A stretch of DNA of 64,000 bases from Paracyclopina nana. Lineage: Eukaryota; Arthropoda; Copepoda; Cyclopoida; Cyclopettidae. Both the position numbers and the translations under genes were made by a program. The first letter of the stretch is position 1, and every line of letters begins with the position of its first letter. The notes beneath the pieces were generated by a model, which did not search any database, had not been told where the DNA came from, and was given only the letters and a program-made list of their open reading frames with translations. Positions 1-10,390 of this stretch are shown in pieces. The stretch is taken from the NCBI GenBank assembly GCA_019096065.1, contig JAGUCH010000004.1:6324001-6388000 (forward strand), given 5' to 3'.

Positions 1-258
1 GGGGTCAAACACCTCCACTTCAAAGGGGTCGACAGGAGCTGGGCCAAATCCAGGTCCACCCTCGGCTTCAGAAATGCCACTCTCAGGAATAGCAACAGTA
101 GGACCTACTGGGCCCGTGGTTTGAGAATCCACTAGCGCAGGATCCACCGTTGATGGCTGGATTGGAACCTCAGTGGGAGCCTCTGTAGAGCTGCCCTCTG
201 GAGTTAGAGAAACCCAGGCTAAAATGACCATCGCGAGTTGATTGGGATTGGAATATCT
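1..258 (-). CDS. Partial exon of an unidentified gene, open to the window edge
   Basis: On the minus strand the frame is open from a TAG at 261-259 down to base 1. That TAG is the end of a good splice-acceptor-like stretch (TTTTCTAG followed by AGATATTCC), so this is more likely an internal exon than a start, although an in-frame ATG lies at 231-229. The visible 85 or so residues are rich in Pro, Thr, Ser, Glu and Gly, with repeated short P-T-V and E-x-P patterns and no predicted fold, like a linker or a mucin-type stalk. I do not recognise the family. It is divergent from the neighbouring plus-strand ORF pair, so it may belong to an unrelated host gene beyond the window. Confidence 0.35.
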
Positions 259-421
259 CTAGAAAAGTGACCAGCTTGGACGAAGTCCGATGGGAGAATG
301 ATCAACATTAAGTGAAAGCTGAGAGTTGCAACTGCCTGTTGCACCCTCGCTACGTTTCTCGACCTAGGAAGTCAAAAATGTCCGTGCAACTCGACGATGA
401 GCGTGCGCGCACGCGCCCATC

Positions 422-431
422 TTATAAGGAA
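422..431 (+). promoter_or_regulatory. TATA-like leader motif upstream of first cassette ORF
   Basis: TTATAAGGAA lies 96 bp before the ATG at 518 and is preceded by GCCCAT at about 415. The same 10-mer, also preceded by GCCCAT, lies 63 bp before the second ORF of the pair. It could be a TATA box or a virus-derived gene-start signal. Confidence 0.4.
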
Positions 432-517
432 GTGGTATAAGTCCTGTTACCCTGTTCTTTTTTACCTAGACAAAAAATGACCTTGGGTTTTTTAAAAGGG
501 ACAACCCACGCATTTAA

Positions 518-1894
518 ATGCCCGAGAGTGTGGGGCATACCTGTAAAGATGCGTATAAAAAGGGCAGGTTACGGCCTTACAGCAACAGTCTGGAAATGAG
601 CGATAGCTTGAATAGCCTCGATAATCTAAGGATGTCTCTGATCACCGAATCCATGGAAGGAGAATCTGCATTGGTCTCTATGATGGAGACTGATAAGACT
701 GGAGAGTTCAACGAACAAGAGGTTAGTGAGCTCCTCAAGGATGATGAGCCAGTTATGGATCGCAACATGCCTGCTGCCAATATTGAGAACCAAGCCCAGA
801 ATCAGACGACTAGGCACCAGGACCAAGAGGAACCCCTCGAGGTCCCATTGGAAAGGGTATCCTCCAGTTTGGGGTACCCATTGCCATTTGAGGATTTGAT
901 CAGGCCTCCCCACATGGAGGGTCTACAGGCCTATGCGAGGGAGGCGAGCCGGACCAGAGCTACTATACAGCAGCACTATGATGCAAGCCTGTTGAAGATA
1001 GCTACGGAAGAGGTCATGACTGTTGGAAAGGAGGTGCCTTTTGACCTAACGATTAGGATAAATGGAGAACCCTATGAACGGACCGAGCCTCGTAGGCCAT
1101 TGAAGGTGAAAAACTTTGACTGCATTGAATTGATTATCGAGCCAGTGAGTAAAGGAGGGGAGATTCCCGATTTTCTTGTTATATTTCCGATGCTAGACAA
1201 TCTACCAGTCTACAATTTGCCTGACAAGATGGAATATGACGAGAATGTCCATAAGTTGGCCAATGTCAGGAGTTGGTCTGCCGTCCAGAGCCCAACAGCT
1301 GTTGGGTATTATGTTCATGGAATCCGTGGACAGGGTGGAGCTCAACTCCCTGTAGTAGTCTCCAAACATTATACCAAGCGAGGCTGCATTCAGATCATGC
1401 CAACATTGGACTCATCATTTTGGGATCCGCGGATGTTCCATGATTTGACGTCGCCTTACTTGCAACTGTATGTGGGACCGCCGTCCTGCCTTAACAATGG
1501 CGTGGCCCAAGCACCACGAAAATTGGACGTGAAGATCGATATGACCGCACTCCTGCCTACCATGGTAGCCCAGTTTGTCGATCGAGCCATTGGAACATAT
1601 CCGCAATGCGTGAGGTACACAGCCGGGGCCAGGCCCCAAAAACTAGCCGCGTTTGTGGAGAAGTCTTGGCAACAAAAACCAAGGCGAGGACCTAGACTGT
1701 ACGCCGATGTAGCGCGTGGGCGCCCTTTTGGCGCAGGAACGAATGGACCAGACATGTTGCACGCTAAGCGCTCCAAAGTCGATAAGAATAAGGAGCGTGT
1801 GAACTATCTCCTTCAGGCTAAAATGGAGGAAATGACCCCCAGCGACATCAAGGTATTCACTGAGGCGATTAATGGATTTGTCGGGCAGTTCTAA
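518..1894 (+). CDS. Intronless 458-aa ORF, virus-like cassette gene 1
   Basis: This is an uninterrupted 458-codon ORF from ATG at 518 to TAA at 1894. The first 130 or so residues are acidic, Ser/Glu/Gln-rich and probably disordered. Residues about 140-400 look globular, with alternating hydrophobic strands and no transmembrane segment, and the C-terminus is basic then helical. There are no introns, unlike every confident host gene here. It lies 238 bp upstream of, and co-oriented with, an intronless type I glycoprotein gene, and both share a leader motif. An acidic N-terminus plus a compact domain beside a glycoprotein is reminiscent of accessory, phospho- or matrix-type proteins of negative-strand RNA viruses, but I see no diagnostic motif. 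Alternatives are a DNA virus, a domesticated element gene, or a host retrogene. The intact frame implies a recent insertion or selection. Confidence 0.55.
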   Translation: MPESVGHTCKDAYKKGRLRPYSNSLEMSDSLNSLDNLRMSLITESMEGESALVSMMETDKTGEFNEQEVSELLKDDEPVMDRNMPAANIENQAQNQTTRHQDQEEPLEVPLERVSSSLGYPLPFEDLIRPPHMEGLQAYAREASRTRATIQQHYDASLLKIATEEVMTVGKEVPFDLTIRINGEPYERTEPRRPLKVKNFDCIELIIEPVSKGGEIPDFLVIFPMLDNLPVYNLPDKMEYDENVHKLANVRSWSAVQSPTAVGYYVHGIRGQGGAQLPVVVSKHYTKRGCIQIMPTLDSSFWDPRMFHDLTSPYLQLYVGPPSCLNNGVAQAPRKLDVKIDMTALLPTMVAQFVDRAIGTYPQCVRYTAGARPQKLAAFVEKSWQQKPRRGPRLYADVARGRPFGAGTNGPDMLHAKRSKVDKNKERVNYLLQAKMEEMTPSDIKVFTEAINGFVGQF

Positions 1895-2069
1895 AAAATG
1901 AAATTACCCTTCAGAATCGAATTGTACATATTGATAAAATACTTGGTTGTGGGCCAATACTCTTAACCTTTTACCATACATGTCGACATGCTATGATAAT
2001 AAAAACCAATGGAAAAAAAGCAAAGAGTGTCTAGACATAGTAAGGTGGCGTGCCCATACTTGTCTGGGT

Positions 2070-2079
2070 TTATAAGGAA
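2070..2079 (+). promoter_or_regulatory. Second copy of the TATA-like leader motif
   Basis: TTATAAGGAA occurs 63 bp before the ATG at 2133, with GCCCAT at about 2053. It matches the motif before the first cassette ORF exactly over 10 bases. Confidence 0.4.
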
Positions 2080-2132
2080 AGTTAGCGGTCTTGGGGCCCA
2101 AATAGTTTCTGATCAGAATTTGTGCTGGTAAG

Positions 2133-4019
2133 ATGTCGTTTGAATTGGTCTTCACACTCACCCTTTTGGGGTCTGGCACTTGGGGCCTGTCCAACTACCC
2201 AAATACTCAGTTCGTACTGGATGATGCACTTTGCCATTCCGGACATGCCCTAGTTCCAGTTAGAGTGGTCCATCATCCTAGAATGGTGAAAAAGGCTATG
2301 GTGTTAGATACGAAGGATTACAGTGGCCTTTTGCAATCAACAATTGGCGTCCTGAATAATATTGACACCGTGGTAAAAGAAGTTAAGGACAAGGAGGACT
2401 TGGTCCATATTGGGAATATGTTGGCAGTTGGCGAAGAGAGTACCCCTAACACCATCGACAAAGCTTGTTCCAAACGTCAAGGGTTTGTACCATTTGCCCC
2501 TAAAACTTATGAAGACATGGACGTTTTTCTAGAACTATTACGTTATACGGCAAAGGAAAGCCCTCTTGCCACTAAGGTAACTTTATGTGTAAAGTTTCGG
2601 ATCGTCAATGAGGTACCTATGTCCTTGGATGGGAAAACCACATTTCCTCAAGTGGGGTATGAGAAAAAACCGGATGATGAGATAATTGCAGGTTACCCGT
2701 GTATCACGGGGTATTTCACTGTGGGACAAGGGCCGAGGACCATGACGTCAGTTAAAGCCCATGCACCACACAGTGATGGGAAGGCAACAATATGTGTCCA
2801 AAATGACTTTGTCATCACCCATAAGGACTTTGTCAAATCTGAATTGTCTGGGAGGAAAAGCTTCCTTGAAAAAGCCTACAACGCCGTGATGGCCCTAGCA
2901 GAATCAGGTAAATCGACAAAATTCACCGATGGCATGATAGCAAATACCACTCCACTGAGAGTACCACCGAAAGTTTCTTTGGCCTTTCGACTATTGAAAG
3001 GTTTTAGCAAGGTCTTTTTGAAGTCTGGATTAATACCAAATGATCTGCAGCAAGTATTGTCATATGCTGACACAGTTGTGCAATTTGCCAGAAATTTTGG
3101 ACAGGCAGGCACACGGTTCAGCATACCAACTCTGGCGCATAATAGTGACAGAAATGCGGCCACTATTACTAATGTTTATGAACCTTTGGCGAACACTGAG
3201 CAGAGTGGAGACTTTGTCACTCAGGGAATAGTTGGGTATAAAGAAATGGACCCTACCCCTGAGGTCACATATCATATTGTGTCACGAAGCAAAAACGGAT
3301 TCTTACTGCATGATAGGTATTTGACCCGCCGAAATGATCTAGTGTTTGTGTCTCGAGAAATACCCATCTATAGTGATTGCTTCGTTCATGACCATAATTT
3401 AACTGTGTGTGAAAACAAGGACTTTGACTTGACAGAAGGGGTCCAACACTGTGCTAAAGTACTTTTAGGGCTAGCTCTGGGTGACCCTTTTGACGCCTGT
3501 GAATTAGAGCCACTTAAAACTAACACGCTCACTGATGTGGGATGTGCAAATTATAAAGGGTTCTTAAATTTGGTCTCAAGTGCAATGATTAATAGGACTT
3601 GTTTAAATGACTTCAAGAACTCGATGGTATTGGAACCAGGATCCTATCAGATCCTTAGCAATTGTAAGGTTTCCCTTGGAACTCAAAGTACTGGATACAA
3701 GGACTCTCCTTGGGAAAGTGATATGGTGAAGTTCTTTACAAAATTCCCTGAAGATGAACTTGGAGGTTTATTCAATAATTGGGAAATAATCCTGACGGTG
3801 AGCCTATTGTCTGCAGCACTAGGATTCACGTGTATGGGCATATTGATTTGGAAAAGGCGGCGAGTATGCAGCCGATGTTATGATGATGGAGGCTATGTGA
3901 GACCTAATACGTCCCGCTCACGGCTTCGTTACAATAGAGGAGATCGCAAGAAAGATGCTGATCAAAATCAGCGCCTTACTGTGCGAATGGGTGGCCTGGG
4001 AGGCGCGACGTTAGTATAA
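2133..4019 (+). CDS. Type I membrane glycoprotein, virus-like cassette gene 2
   Basis: This is an intact intronless ORF of 628 codons. The first 18 or so residues form a hydrophobic signal peptide (LVFTLTLLGSGTWG). The ectodomain, about 20-548, carries spaced cysteines, clustered mainly at 415-530, and N-glycosylation sequons such as NLT and NRT. A single transmembrane helix follows at about 550-573 (SLLSAALGFTCMGILIW), then a stop-transfer KRRR and a basic tail of about 55 residues. This is the layout of a viral envelope or fusion glycoprotein. I cannot assign a family: no furin site or fusion peptide is obvious. The co-oriented upstream ORF, shared leader motif and lack of introns favour a captured viral gene pair. 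A host receptor made from a retrocopy is the main alternative. There are no stops or frameshifts, so it is not an evidently decayed relic. Confidence 0.6.
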   Translation: MSFELVFTLTLLGSGTWGLSNYPNTQFVLDDALCHSGHALVPVRVVHHPRMVKKAMVLDTKDYSGLLQSTIGVLNNIDTVVKEVKDKEDLVHIGNMLAVGEESTPNTIDKACSKRQGFVPFAPKTYEDMDVFLELLRYTAKESPLATKVTLCVKFRIVNEVPMSLDGKTTFPQVGYEKKPDDEIIAGYPCITGYFTVGQGPRTMTSVKAHAPHSDGKATICVQNDFVITHKDFVKSELSGRKSFLEKAYNAVMALAESGKSTKFTDGMIANTTPLRVPPKVSLAFRLLKGFSKVFLKSGLIPNDLQQVLSYADTVVQFARNFGQAGTRFSIPTLAHNSDRNAATITNVYEPLANTEQSGDFVTQGIVGYKEMDPTPEVTYHIVSRSKNGFLLHDRYLTRRNDLVFVSREIPIYSDCFVHDHNLTVCENKDFDLTEGVQHCAKVLLGLALGDPFDACELEPLKTNTLTDVGCANYKGFLNLVSSAMINRTCLNDFKNSMVLEPGSYQILSNCKVSLGTQSTGYKDSPWESDMVKFFTKFPEDELGGLFNNWEIILTVSLLSAALGFTCMGILIWKRRRVCSRCYDDGGYVRPNTSRSRLRYNRGDRKKDADQNQRLTVRMGGLGGATLV

Positions 4020-7000
4020 TAATTGTATCAACATTAATGTGATGTAAGCGATCAATGACACCTTTTTTATACTTTTAGAGCTTAAAACTATTTCAAAAGC
4101 TGAAAAAGTTAGGGCCGGGGAATGATGGGCAATAAGTACATCATGTCTCTGGTGCACGTTACGACCAGAATAGGACTTGATTGGACCCCTCCAGTGGAAC
4201 CTGTGGAAACCGTGGAGCCCGTGGAGCCGCCAGAAGTCCGGAAGGTTGCCCATTCACCGCTACATCACCACCTCAAAATCACAAAACCTCCTTTCTTAAA
4301 AACACCTTTTCATCTCCTCCAACTCTCTGATTGTTGCTGCTGCTGCTGCTACTACCTATGCATTGAGCCTCACCTATGGCAATTCACCTGACCTTGAGTG
4401 GAGAAGTTGCTAGCTATTGTGTGGAGGAGTTGCTAGCTGCCACATAGAGAGGACCTGCAGCTGCATGATAACGGGGAGAAGCAAATGGAAGCTGATGGAA
4501 CTTGCTGCGATGCACCAAGTGGAGAAGGAGGAGAAGACTCGGGGAGTTCGAGGGGGGACTTCAGAGAAACAAGACATGGACCAAGTGCACATGGCCCATT
4601 GAGTGAGCTCTGCCCTGCTATTGTCCCACCAAAGTTCTCCAAAGTGTGCTGAGGCATGAAGAAGATGGCCACAAGAATATTTACTGCAGTACTTATTTCT
4701 TTGTATTTGCTGCCATTAATTTGTGTGGTGTTAAAAGCCGAGTGAATAAGACAACCTTGATGGATTTTGTTCGACCATAACTTGTATAGAGGTTTCCTGG
4801 GCAGTTATGCATCCTAACCTGAGGCTGTTAAGGCCACTGAGGACTTGGATAGGAGGCCCAATCACAGGTCTACAGCACTGAAGCTTGCCATGTGATGTAT
4901 CTCGCCAGAGTTGGAGCACCGAGGCTGCGGCTTTGGGTCCAAGGCGGGTAGACATCCGGCCAGCACCCGGAGGCTGCGAACGGTACCGCGACCATGAAGC
5001 CGATGCTAACCATCCTAGGCTTCAGAGGGTGTGACCGTCGCACACCACCTTCTTGCAATTATGAATGCAATATTTTCCAGATCTTTTGCAGTGGAGAAAT
5101 GCTCCCCGCATCATCCTCATTTTTTTTCGATGCCATCGAGAGAGGGAATTGAATCTTCCAAGAAATTACCCTGCATCCCCCCCAATTACCTAAGTGAAAC
5201 CTGACCAGAAATTCTTGCGAAAAGCAATGGAATCCCAATCGCCCTAGCTGAAGTTGAAAGTAGTAGGCATGCAATGTCTTGTTTTTATTGCTGCATCCCA
5301 GGATACACGAGTAGATTTAATTGCTGAATTTCTTCCAATATAGTTGGGAGAGGCAATAACTGCTGAAACACATGCTAGGGGCATAAATTTATTTGGATGA
5401 TGCCTTCTTAAAGTCACGAGTTGCAAAGAAAGTTTGGCCAATTTTTGTTTTCTCACCAACCAACATTCAAATCACTCGCATATGAATGAAGTGAATTTTC
5501 ACTTTGGGTCACGCTCCTCCAGGAATGATTGAACAAAAGTCATCAAGCAAATCTGACGGTAAACAGTTTACAGATGTGATTTGGTGGGTCACCCTGTGCA
5601 TTTCAGGAGTAGAGAAGAGTTGGAGAAAAATTGTTGTGGCCTGAGAGTTACCTGGCTTTTAGGACATCAATTTAGCTGAAGTAGGCACATGTGAGAGAGT
5701 TTTGGAATTGCCCAGGTAGGCTCGGTTCATTTGAGACCAATTACAATTGTAAGGACCATGCCTAAGTCGCGCATCGGGATGGAATGCATGCCCGCTCCCC
5801 TTAAGGTATAAGGCTCACCTGTAAAGTAGAGACCCTGCATGTCAATCAAAGACAATGACGAATGCCAGGCTATAAATAACACTGATGAAAATGTAACTGC
5901 TTTTCCCCCTTCAATTATCGTAATCGATTTGGAGAGCAAGCAACATTTTCCTGATCTGTCAACTCAGAAAGTAATTGAAAAACTTGTCGATTTCCAGAAC
6001 CCCGAAAATGCAATTCATTTTTTTTTAGTAAAAACTACAATATGAGGCTGCATTTTAAAATAGGGCATTGAAGTTTCTCCTTTCAAAGACAGCCATTGTT
6101 TGCTTGTCTTTCTCATCATTTTTCTTGAAATTGCTGAAAACTTTCAAAAGTTCCAATTTGCGTTCTTTACCTACTGTTGGCTTAAAATTCGAAAAATGTG
6201 TGAGAGGTCACTTTTGCAGGTTTTTGGAGAACTTTTTACCGCATTGTCTTTGCACTGCCACAATTTTGGACAATGAAAAAAACCTGAATTCTAATAAGCA
6301 TCCCGCTAACAGAAGGAGCAAAAACAAGCGCATCTTTAATTGCATGGAGACTCTTTCGCATCCACTACACTGCTTTAGCCAAGCCCTGCGCGTATTATTA
6401 TGGCAGTATAGGTATAGATGTGTGTGTCCAAAACTTGAACGCGACGAAGAAGCAAGTTTATAAGACTACTGAAATTACATGCAAATTACGTGATATTTGC
6501 CGGAAATAAGCCCATCAAAGTTTTTCGGTGAGAACAAAACAAAGTAGTCTATAACTAACAATTATGATAGCTGCAGGCTAACACTTCCATTCGCGTGTTT
6601 TTTGCGCAATTTAAGCAGTTTAGCCAAGAAATTGCGACTGATCGTACAAGCAACGCGTAAGATAATTTTCAACCTTCATTGTCGCAAGTACAATAGAAAT
6701 AATAGTTCTGCTTTTTATGCATGCTGACAAGCGCAGATTTCCCATTATGAATGGGTACAAAGGAAGAAAAACAAGTTTTATTGAAATATACAGTAGGTGT
6801 GTAGATAAACTATCACCAACATTTTATACGGGATGATGTTGAAGCTGCAAAAATATTTGAAACGGTATTTCTTTAAAATATTTCTTTTTTATGCTGCATC
6901 AAAGCATGTAGGTATTTTAGCAAAGCCGCCAAGCTAAGTTGCAAGTGTCAGAAGAAGTTTTAAAACTTTCTTTATTATTATTGACTTGGTGCCACGGGGA

Positions 7001-7576
7001 CATTTTCTCCAGATTAGAAACATTAGAGTGAAAAGTGCCAAATATGAGAACATTCCTTCATCTTGGTGCAAACTGTGCGTCTGCAGCATGCGCAATCTGA
7101 CCTTGCCAAAGCTTAGAAAACTCGTTTTCACAAGCCTATTTTTATCTCGCAAAACTCGCAGATGGATAGGCGTGCGTTCTCTGTAACCTCAGCTTTGAAA
7201 GGTATAAATTAGGTTAGCACATCTAAGATGCATTTTTAAAGGATAAATATTTATATAGGTAGAAAGCAACAAGACAGAAAAAAGTTGAGACATCTTACGT
7301 AGTGACTATCTTTAATGCAAGAAGACCAGCTCTCCTAGATGAGGTCATTAGTCCATAAATTAATCATGCAGTAATGTATTTCCTCCTTTATTAGTCGCCA
7401 ATCTCTTGCAGCAGCCATTTAGTAACAATTTTTTTGTATGTGCCACAAGAGACCGTTTTTCATTATATCCAACAGCACATGACATGCATACGATCGAGAT
7501 TTGTTTCGCTTGAATTCCTTTCCACTTTATTTCAGATCCTCAATAACAGCAGCAACATAAGTAATGCTATAAAATC
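4020..7576. other. Gene-poor spacer
   Basis: I see no supportable gene here. There is a short CTG/CTA triplet run at about 4332-4356 and a G-rich stretch at 4400-4620 with a GTTGCTAGCT direct repeat. The remainder is AT-rich. A 68-codon ORF at 5839 and a 131-codon ORF at 6068 have no support from splice sites, composition or family resemblance. Confidence 0.5.
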
Positions 7577-8900
7577 ATGCCTGAAGCTCCCAAAAGAATC
7601 ATGAAGACTAACTTGGTCGCTCCCCTGCTCTGGGTAATGTAACAACTTTTTTTACATCAGCTTACGACTTCTTTCAAAACTGTCATCAATAAAAGAACAA
7701 GAAATAATCGCCTTAATTTGCAAACTTTCAGGTCGTCGGCCTAATTGTATTTGCCTTGGCAATCGCCGGCATTGCCGAGGCTCAATTCCAATTTTCCATG
7801 CACTTATTCATTGTCATCTTGGTCCTCATCATTTTCATGGGCGTGGTCTCATTTGCCAACTGCATCTTGAGCAAAGGGTGAGCATTAATCAGCCTTTAAG
7901 ACACAAAAATGCATTTGCACCAAGGAAAAGATAGCTCACACTTTTACTGCTTACTTGAATGTTGAAATTTTCATTTTTAAATAGCCCGCGAAAAATGGAA
8001 GAAAATTGTTTACTCGGCGGAAACGGAAATGTAAACAAAGACAGCCACGTGTTCATTCGCATAAAACGCGCGCAATTTATTGTTTTAGCACTAAGGACAA
8101 TTATGAAGTGAACGACGCCGAAAAGGGGGCAAAAGAAAATGCTGCCTATGAAATTGACGCCGAAAAGAAGGCAGCTGAGCCGAAAGAGAATGGAAGTGCT
8201 GATACCACCACAGAGCAAAAATGGGTCTCAAACTACGTTCCTTATGGAGATTTCCCCAAGGGAAACGTCGTCTACGTGAAAGAGGTACGGCAAAAAGAAT
8301 CCATCTGAAACCAAATTATACGTGCATTTACATGTCAGCAAATTAGACCACATGATATCCAATTTCAGGAAGATGCCAATTAAATGTAAAATAAAATGTT
8401 GTAAGCGTATATAGACAAAAACCACCAAGGTAGGCAACAGCAAATGAGCTTAGTAGCTTATTATGTATTGGAGTAACAATTAACCCGCAATAACTAATGA
8501 ACTCTACTATATAAAGTAGTTAGAAATGCAAATAATGAATGGGCACGGTTTGATTACTTTCTTCAGTGTTTAACGCTCACTAATCATAATTAATGTAGTA
8601 CATTCAAAGCTGGTTTGGATTAATGTCGTTACGGATTTTGAGGGATTTTGGTTTAAGAAACCACTCACAAATTCACAATGAATACTTTTGATTTTCACGA
8701 GCAAATAGGAAGTGCTTGACACTCCTTCTGATGAGCATGTGAAAAGAAAAATTATGCATAGACTAAAGGAGGAAATGCTCGAATTGAATCATCATCTGTT
8801 TCTTTTTCAGTATTTGCCCGGAGACATGATTTCTGAATTGAACGACGATGAAGTTGAAATTGTCGATGAAAACAACTGGAAGAACAATTATGTGACATAA
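7577..8900 (+). CDS. Small two-TM membrane protein, four exons
   Basis: Four exons join in frame: 7577-7633, 7732-7877, 8089-8284 and 8811-8900, with GT-AG introns throughout and a 162-aa product. The 13 or so residues after exon 1 lead into two closely spaced hydrophobic segments, about 19-36 (LIVFALAIAGIAEA) and 43-62 (LFIVILVLIIFMGVVSF), separated by a few polar residues. The remaining 95 or so residues are a charged, Lys/Glu/Ala-rich cytosolic-type tail with two tyrosine-centred patches (NYVPYGDF) and an acidic C-terminus ending NNYVT. No family is recognised. A tetraspan or MARVEL-like fragment is conceivable, but only two helices are visible. A polyadenylation signal AATAAA lies at 8971-8976. 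The ATG follows an A-rich context and is the only early in-frame start. Confidence 0.75.
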
Positions 8901-9426
8901 ACGAAATATTTTCTCATTTTCCTAACCTTGTGGTAGAGCATAGATTTTATATGTTATTCATACTTTTATAAATAAAGAAAGCGTTAAAGAAGATCAAAGT
9001 GATTTCCTACCCATCATCAGCATCTGAAGGTTTGGATTACGAGATTCCATTTGTATTTCTCGCTAAGTTTCTTTGAACTGCTGCCAAGGCAGAAAACGTC
9101 CCGAATTTTTAAGCATCAGTGTGCACGTGGTAAAAGTCATTATAGGGAAAGTAATAACATGAATGGAAAATACATAACTCTCTTCCTTTGGAAGAAGGCC
9201 TTTCAGGGTTTTCAATTCACAATTATAACGAAAGAAGCATGTAGAAATAGTGGAATGATCTTTTTATAGTCGCAGATTGGCAGCAAAAAGTTCTCTGAAG
9301 GCGTCAAAAAATAAGGTCAAAATTGAAAAAGTTCACTCTTTGCTCCGTGTGAGCTACATAGGTGTGTTCACATTCGTATATGGTGCTTTCTAATGAAGTT
9401 GGCTCTGGATTCTTCAAGAGCGCAAG

Positions 9427-9461
9427 TATAAAAAGGCCTTACATTCGAACGCCAATCGTCA
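9427..9461 (+). promoter_or_regulatory. TATA box and initiator for the secreted peptide gene
   Basis: TATAAAAA at 9427-9434 is followed by TCATTT, whose A is at 9461 and which matches the arthropod initiator TCAKTY. The 34-bp spacing is typical of a focused TATA/Inr core promoter. The coding start is 36 bp further on. Confidence 0.65.
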
Positions 9462-9496
9462 TTTCCTCAGTGGCTCGCAGCACAACCTCAAACAAT

Positions 9497-10233
9497 ATGA
9501 AGATGCCCCAATGCAATCTGGCCATGCTACTTTTGGCCTTCACAATTTTCATCAGTGCTCAGGTAAGGTCAAATTGGCTGGGATCAATTTCTGAGGAACT
9601 ATTCCAAGGAATCTAGCTACTGATGAAAAGCAGCTCCTATTACGCCCTCGGACCCTCAAAATTGTTTTTTCTTTCTTTTTGGTAACGAAGCACCCATTTG
9701 ATGATGCGTTAATTTGATTTAATGCAATGTTTTTAATGAGTTCTCCCGGAAAAAAGAAGTGAAACTGAAATTAGCAAATGAGCCTGCATAATTTTGGTAA
9801 TGATGAACCGTGTGTCCAAAGTTGGTATTTTCAACCGCTTTTCCTTCTGCTGATCCGGCCTCAAATACCACCATAAAAGTGTCCCTCGCAATTATACATT
9901 TTCATGTGCTATTGCTAGGTATCTTCTGGTTTACCAGCATCAATGTCGAGCGGGAGCAATGACGAGGAAGATTTTGTTATATCCCTTGGGGAGTTGATGC
10001 CACAATTTATCAGTTCACAAGAACAGTTGCATCAGCCCTACATCATTCCCTTACCTCGCACGCGCTCTGCCTTCAATTACTATGGCTACGGATCTCCCCG
10101 AGTCTCTCGCAGCCTTGGTGACCGAGAAAGACGATACGGATCAGGGGGTGTGAGATGTAAGCAATTTTTACAACCGTTCCTTCCTTTCAGCTTTATAATT
10201 TTTGCACCTTTTCTTGTTGCAGTGACGCGTTGA
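9497..10233 (+). CDS. Small secreted peptide precursor
   Basis: Three exons, 9497-9562, 9919-10156 and 10223-10233, encode 104 residues. The first exon is almost exactly a signal peptide (core LAMLLLAFTIFISA), so the product is probably secreted. The mature part has no cysteine. It starts acidic (SNDEEDF), then has a basic-site-rich C-terminal third: PLPRTR, a Tyr/Gly-rich stretch (FNYYGYG), SPRVSR, and a dibasic RERR before the last ten residues (YGSGGVRLTR). Signal peptide plus RxxR sites suggests a prohormone cut by furin or convertases, but there is no amidation glycine and I recognise no known arthropod neuropeptide. The last intron (66 bp) is stop-free and in frame, so retention would insert a hydrophobic segment near the C-terminus. 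A strong TATA/Inr lies upstream. AATAAA is at 10382, converging on POLE. Confidence 0.6.
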
Positions 10234-10304
10234 AAACGCCACCTTGCTCCAACCCAAGAAGATTTTACGTTCAACAAGCACTGATTGTACTCTCCTGATT
10301 GATT

Positions 10305-10310
10305 TTTATT
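10305..10310 (-). terminator. POLE polyadenylation signal
   Basis: AATAAA on the minus strand (TTTATT on plus), about 80 bp beyond the POLE stop. The 3' ends of POLE and the convergent peptide gene appear to overlap, because the peptide gene's AATAAA is at 10382-10387. Confidence 0.55.
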
Positions 10311-10390
10311 GCTTATACTATAGATATTTACCTTACATATTGAGTCGATGTTGACCAGGTGGTGGCGGCCCTGATTATAATAATAAAAAA

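Noticed and set aside
626-1776. Minus-strand ORFs of 60-106 codons across the cassette
   Set aside because: Shadow frames of the 458-codon ORF.
5839-6463. Two ORFs of 68 and 131 codons
   Set aside because: AT-rich low-complexity translation, no splice sites or family match; the longer one has no ATG at its listed start.
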